A stretch of 64,000 bases of DNA from Chlorocebus sabaeus (Eukaryota; Chordata; Mammalia; Primates; Cercopithecidae): contig NC_132929.1 in assembly GCF_047675955.1 (NCBI RefSeq), positions 35,952,421 through 36,016,420 on the forward strand. The letters run 5' to 3'. The notes below the pieces were generated by a model that did not search any database, was not told the origin of the DNA, and saw only the letters and a program-made list of their open reading frames with translations. A program made the translations under genes and the position numbers. Of this stretch, positions 60,616 through 64,000 are shown piece after piece (position 1 is the stretch's first letter; every line of letters begins with the position of its first letter).

Positions 60616-60817
60616 CTTCCTTTCTGATGCAACATGATGTTCCAGATTCATCTTCCATTGATCCTGACCCAGACTTATAATCAGTAATTTCTTCAAGGAG
60701 CCCTAGTTTCTTTTAATGAAGAACGGGATATAGAAACCAAGATCTGGGTGTTATATGTGCCATTGCTACTAGATTGTCAGTGCATCTAGACCCTCTCAGC
60801 AGAATAAGGAAATATGG

Positions 60818-61132
60818 GATGGGCACAGTAACTCATGCCTGTAATCCCAGCACTTTGGGAGGCCAAGGCTGGCGGATCATCTGAGATTGGGAGTTCACGA
60901 CCAGCCTGACCAACACAGAGAAACTCCGTCTCTATTAAAAAAAAAAAAAAAAAATTAGCCGGGTGTGGTGGCACATGCCTATAATCCCAGCTGCTGTGGA
61001 GGCTGAGGCAGGAGAATCACTTGAACGCGGGAGGTAGAGGTTGTGGTGAGCCAAGATTGCACCATTGCACTCCAGCCTGGGCAACAAGAGTGAAACTCTG
61101 TCTCAAAAAAAAAAAAAAAAAAAAAAAAAAAA
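60818..61132 (+). mobile_element. AluS
   Basis: Full length, A-tail then A/G-rich run to about 61165. Confidence 0.9.
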
Positions 61133-61319
61133 GAAAAGAAAAAAAGAGAAAATAAAGAAAAAGGAAAAGGAAATATATATGCATATGTGCCCACACAGCT
61201 GTAACTGTTTCTTCATCTCTCTCACTGTGTATATTAAATACCATGAATTCACTCTGATACTTCCAATTCCAATTGAATATCACAGGGTTTATTCTTGCCT
61301 TCCCCTTTCCCATTATCTC

Positions 61320-61618
61320 TCTTTTTTTTTTTTTTTTGGAGATGGATTCTCATTCTGTCTCCCAGGCTGCAGTGCAATGGCCAAACTCACTGCAACCTCT
61401 GCCTCTCAGGTTCAAGTGATTCTACTGCCTCAGACTCCTGAGTAGCTGGAATTATAGGCACGTGCCACCACCATGCCCAGTTAATTTTTGTATTTTTAGT
61501 AGAGGCGGGGTTTCACCAGGTTAGCCAGGCTGGTCTTGAACTCCTGACCTCAGGTGATCCACCCACCTCGGCCTCCCAAAGTGTTGGGATTACAGGCGTG
61601 AGCCACTGCGCCCAGCCC
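61320..61618 (-). mobile_element. AluS
   Basis: Reverse orientation, poly(T) to 'gagccactgcgcccagccc'. Confidence 0.92.
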
Positions 61619-61636
61619 CCGTTACTTGCAAGGAAT

Positions 61637-61901
61637 TTTTTTTTTTTTTTTTTTTTTTGGAGACAGAGTTTTGCTCTTGTTTCCCAGGCTGGAGTGCAGT
61701 GGCTCAATCTCAGCTCATTGCAACCTCCGCCTCCCGGGTACAAGCGATTCTCTTTCCATGCCCCACTAATTTTGTATTTTTAGTAGAGACGGGGTTTCTC
61801 CATGTTTTTCAGGCTGGTCTTGAACTCCTGACCTCAGGTGATCCACCCGCCTCGGCCTCCCAAAGTGGTGGGATTACAAGCATGAGCCACCGCGCCCGGC
61901 C
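61637..61901 (-). mobile_element. AluS with internal deletion
   Basis: Reverse orientation; the middle section is missing at 'gattctctttccatgcccca'. Confidence 0.92.
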
Positions 61902-61985
61902 TCGCAATGTATTTCTTTATTTGCTTAATGAACCTGATATGTAACCTAAGTCCAGACCCTTGGCCTTAACAAAGGGGAAGAGGAG

Positions 61986-62352
61986 TGTCTTAGTCTATTT
62001 TGTGCTCCTATAACAGAATACCACAGACAGGGTGATTTATAAAGAACAGAAATTTAATTCTCACAGTTCCAAAGCCCAGGAAGTACAAGATCCAGGCACT
62101 TGCATCTAGTATGTGCCTTACTGTGTCCTCACATGGTGGAAGTCAGAACGGCAAGAGCGGATGAATGTTGAATCCTCACGTGACAGTAGATCAGAAGAGG
62201 GTGAACCAACCCCCATACATCCTTTTTCATGCTAGCCTAATCCATTCATAATCTAGCCGCCTTCCCAAAGGCCACACCTCCCAACTCTGTTGCATTAGAG
62301 ATTAAGTTTCCAACACGTGAATTCTGAAAGGGAATACATTAAAACCATAGCA
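61986..62352 (-). mobile_element. MLT1-type solo LTR (ERVL-MaLR), full length
   Basis: Runs from tgtcttagtc to ccatagca, the reverse complement of an LTR with TG...CA ends. A 5-bp duplication aggag flanks it (61981-61985 and 62353-62357). There is no internal retroviral sequence on either side, so it is a solo LTR left by LTR recombination. Confidence 0.8.
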
Positions 62353-62654
62353 AGGAGAAAATAAAAAAAGGCCAGCTTGGTCTCAGACACGCAAGCCCCA
62401 CCTTTCCTGGTGTCACAGCACAAAGATAAGCCCTCAACATAACATGCCTATCTATTCCTCTCCCTAAGTTGCACACCCACATTTTCAGTGTTCTATAGGA
62501 CATCCCATTAATTGTTCTGCTGACATTTGGTTGAAAACACAATTTGTCTTTTCACCCCATCCCTATTCTAATATTTTCATTTAAGTCAGTGGCAACACTT
62601 AGCAAAAACCTCAGTTGTCTCTGAAACATCTTACTGCATAATTCTATACGTACA

Positions 62655-62955
62655 GCTGGACGCGGTGGCTCACGCCTGTAATCCCAGCACTTTGGGAGGC
62701 CGAGGCGGGTGGATCACGACGTCAGGAGATCAAGACCATCCTGGCTACACAGTGAAACCCCGTCTCTACTAAAAATACAAAAAATTAGTCGGTCACAGTG
62801 GCGGGTGTCTGTAGTCCCAGCTACTAGGCAGGCTGATGCAGGAGATTGGCGTGAACCCGGGAGGCGGAGCTTGCAGTGAGCCGAAATCGCGCCACTGCAC
62901 ACCAGCCTGGGTGACTAAGGGAGACTCCGTCTCAAAATAATAATAATAATAATAA
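62655..62955 (+). mobile_element. AluY
   Basis: Near full length; tail (AAT)n; taattctatacgtaca repeated after the tail with one mismatch. Confidence 0.92.
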
Positions 62956-63058
62956 TTCTATACATACATGCTATTTCGTGGGTCATATTGTTGCTTACTG
63001 AGCTATCACACCCCTACCTCCAACCTTATCGGCTGGAGAACATGTACACATCAATAAT

Positions 63059-63427
63059 CCAGATGCTCATTAACTTGCGATGGAATTATATCCAGATTAA
63101 CTCATTGTGAGTTTAGGCTGAGCACAGTGGCACATACTAATAATTGCATCACTTTGGGAGGCTGAGGTGGATCACTTGAGGTCAGGAGTTCAAGACCAGC
63201 CTGAGTAACATACCAGGACCTCATCTCAACAAAAATAATAAACAAACAAATAATAAGTTGAAAACACTGTAAGTTGAAAATGCATTTACCATACCTAACC
63301 TACCAATAAAAAACAGAATGGCTGTATGGATACTTGAAGTATCATTTCTATTGAATGCACACTGCTTTGGCATCATTGTAAAGCCTAGAAATCATAAGTT
63401 GAACCATCATAAGTCAAGACCATCTTC
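63059..63427 (+). mobile_element. Tigger-like DNA transposon fragment, split by an Alu monomer
   Basis: Pieces such as 'gtaagttgaaaatgcattta', 'aaaaacagaatggctgtatg' and 'cataagttgaaccatcataa' resemble Tigger2/MER8-type elements. The left part (63059-63115) and right part (63263-63427) flank a nested Alu-like monomer. The exact family name is uncertain. Confidence 0.7.
63116..63262 (+). mobile_element. Alu monomer (FLAM-like)
   Basis: 'ggctgagcacagtggcacat' to 'ctcatctcaacaaaaataat'; inserted into a Tigger-like element. Confidence 0.75.
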
Positions 63428-63619
63428 ACATTTTTACTAAATGTTTGCTGCTTGCCAAGCTTGATTCTAGATACAGGGGAAAAATAAGATATGGTTTTTA
63501 CGTAAAGTTTTAGCTCATTTATGAGATCTTTTTTGATGCCTACAGGAAGAACTCCTATCTCTTCATGTAATTCATCTATTACAGAAACTAATCACAATAT
63601 TTACATTTTTGTACCCATT

Positions 63620-63740
63620 TAGATGTCTGTCTCCTTCTGTGAAACTGTAAACACTGAAAAATGTGCTTTAATTTACCTTTGTATTCCCAACACTTAGCAC
63701 AATGTCTGTTACCCAGTTGTGACTCACTGTTACAAGTAAA
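63620..63740 (+). repeat. L2-like fragment
   Basis: 'ctttgtattcccaacacttagcacaatgtctg' pattern in short form. A further L2-like piece starts near 63870 and continues past the window end. Confidence 0.5.
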
Positions 63741-64000
63741 CATTCATTTTGAGGATAGGGTGAAATCAGATATCTGCTGCCTCTTAAATAGCTTTCCAAT
63801 CTATACCTTTTTAATCCACCTGCTATATGTACAGTTTACACTTCCTTGCCATTGGTCTTTCTCCTCTCTAAATAATTCTTTATCTTGTAGCCTTCCTAAA
63901 TTTCATCATTTTGCTTAAAAGCCTTTAATGCCTCCTCATTGCTTCCCGAATCAAACCAAACTATCTAGATTTAACGTTCAATATCTCCTTCTATTGAGCT

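Larger units (their letters stand above)
58850..61320 (+). mobile_element. Old L1M-like repeat region, interrupted by Alus and a microsatellite
   Basis: Scattered matches to an ancient repeat remembered as L1M: 'tagcatccattgatgattcc', 'gatgctcaaattttcctgaa', 'gaaaccaagatctgggtgtt', 'tctagaccctctcagcagaa'. They lie in order through 59200-60815 and resume at about 61165-61315. Inserts are (TTTA)n, AluS, AluY and AluJ. The family assignment is from memory. Confidence 0.5.

Noticed and set aside
58850..64000. 3' exons of ICE2, the neighbour expected from the human map
   Set aside because: No exon with recognisable coding sequence found. The region is LINE, Alu, LTR and Tigger-like sequence.

Overview
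The window is a vertebrate, primate nuclear locus. It contains most of the 5' half of the annexin A2 gene (ANXA2, human 15q22.2) on the minus strand, followed by about 27 kb of upstream DNA packed with Alu elements. Recognisable coding exons are short and separated by kilobases of intron with GT-AG boundaries. Several young Alus carry variants that I associate with Old World monkey AluYR subfamilies: 'ctcaagcctg', 'ctagccgggcgaggtgg', 'ggcgtaaacc' and 'gatccggccactg'. A cercopithecid (macaque, baboon or relative) is therefore more likely than human or another ape. This is inferred from family knowledge, not from a search.

Layout, read in gene direction from high to low coordinates. A CpG island at about 36.5-37.8 kb holds a TATA-containing promoter, non-coding exon 1 (36967 to about 37011) and an alternative donor at 36895. 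Exon 2 (24688-24746) carries the ATG and the S100A10-binding N-terminus. Exon 3 (21003-21102) carries the Tyr24/Ser26 phosphorylation segment. Exons 4 (6033-6127) and 5 (2442-2555) encode the first annexin repeat and the start of the connection to the next. The window ends inside intron 5. Together these exons encode residues 1-119 of annexin A2, a calcium- and phospholipid-binding protein. The rest of the gene lies beyond position 1.

The introns and upstream region are repeat-rich. I count about 46 Alu or Alu-monomer copies, many with target-site duplications. Older repeats include MIR, L2, L1M/HAL1-like LINE fragments, a Tigger1-like deletion derivative, a second Tigger-like element, a MADE1 hairpin (31128-31197), hAT-like fragments and an MLT1-type solo LTR with a 5-bp duplication (61986-62352). 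There are two processed ribosomal-protein pseudogenes. An RPL36A-type copy (29166-29584) lies in intron 1. An RPS10 copy (45979-46849) lies upstream and is itself split by a young Alu.

The points most worth a second look are these. (1) The long N-terminal annexin A2 isoform known in human appears impossible here, because its ATG position reads ACA and a TAG follows in frame. (2) A near-perfect 134-bp-arm palindrome at 45548-45845 abuts a truncated Alu. (3) A composite minisatellite lies about 0.9-1.2 kb upstream of the promoter, with four copies of a 58-60 bp unit separated by GA/GT microsatellites. (4) An unnamed sequence of about 170 bp occurs twice in inverted orientation in intron 3. I see no bacterial-type system, CRISPR array or intact second protein-coding gene.
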